A stretch of DNA of 6,051 nucleotides from Actinomycetales bacterium. Lineage in GTDB: Bacteria; Actinomycetota; Actinomycetes; Actinomycetales; Dermabacteraceae. Position 1 is the first letter of the stretch. The number at the start of each line of letters is the position of its first letter. The translations under genes were made by a program, and so were the position numbers. The notes beneath the pieces are model-generated. The model did not search any database. It was given only the letters and a program-made list of their open reading frames with translations, and was not told the origin of the DNA. The stretch covers positions 1-6,051 of the forward strand of contig JAAZLF010000515.1 of assembly GCA_012799425.1 (NCBI GenBank), given 5' to 3'. This document shows positions 5,997-6,051 of the stretch, in pieces.

Positions 5997-6051
5997 GGCC
6001 GGGTCCGGCTGCGGTACATGGCCCGGACAGAGATAAGCGCGCTGGGGACCG

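Noticed and set aside
6018..6051. Possible start of a further gene (ATG GCC CGG ACA...) running off the window
   Set aside because: Only 11 codons are visible, including a rare ATA. No ribosome binding site is present and the product is unrecognisable, so it cannot be supported.
1..6051. Mobile elements, CRISPR arrays, toxin-antitoxin or defence genes
   Set aside because: No direct-repeat arrays, terminal inverted repeats with transposase, integrase or unexplained coding stretches were found. Nearly all the sequence is accounted for by conserved housekeeping genes, and no codon-use break suggests recent transfer.

Overview
The window reads as an ordinary housekeeping segment of a high-G+C actinobacterial chromosome. 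The evidence is the very G+C-rich coding sequence with G/C-ending codons, GTG as well as ATG starts, AGGAG-type ribosome binding sites, G+C-rich terminator-like hairpins without U-tracts, and the gene order tRNA-Thr, tRNA-Met, rpmG, two MaoC/HadAB-like dehydratase genes, murB, which is a recognisable actinobacterial arrangement. The addition of glyA-folD-xthA suggests Micrococcales, possibly near Brachybacterium/Dermabacteraceae, but the genus is inference. Every supported gene lies on the + strand.

Layout. Positions 9-213 hold tRNA-Thr(GGT) and tRNA-Met(CAT), separated by a strong hairpin (95-124). A structured leader (214-310) with a possible -10 element precedes rpmG (311-481, GTG start), which ends at a perfect 15-bp hairpin (501-537). 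Next come two small hotdog-fold proteins (669-1118 and 1161-1634). The first lacks the catalytic Asp and the second has the full Asp/His hydratase motif. The second overlaps murB (1631-2758) by ATGA. A 9-bp inverted repeat over a TAAGAT box lies just before glyA (2844-4112, GTG start). Two adjacent hairpins (4123-4177) separate glyA from folD (4210-5109), which overlaps xthA (5106-5927, GTG start) by GTGA. The last 124 bases hold a large imperfect hairpin and no convincing gene.

How the genes fit together. The first half serves translation (two tRNAs and ribosomal protein L33). The middle joins a fatty-acyl dehydratase-like pair to MurB, which makes UDP-N-acetylmuramate for peptidoglycan. The last part joins GlyA and FolD, successive steps of folate one-carbon metabolism supplying purine, thymidylate and formyl-methionine synthesis, to an exonuclease III family DNA-repair enzyme.

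I found no mobile element, CRISPR array, toxin-antitoxin pair, defence system or other evidently new system. The points worth a second look are modest: several intergenic inverted repeats, a roughly 25-residue insertion in MurB, the catalytically incomplete HadA-like partner, and a G-U terminal pair in tRNA-Met.
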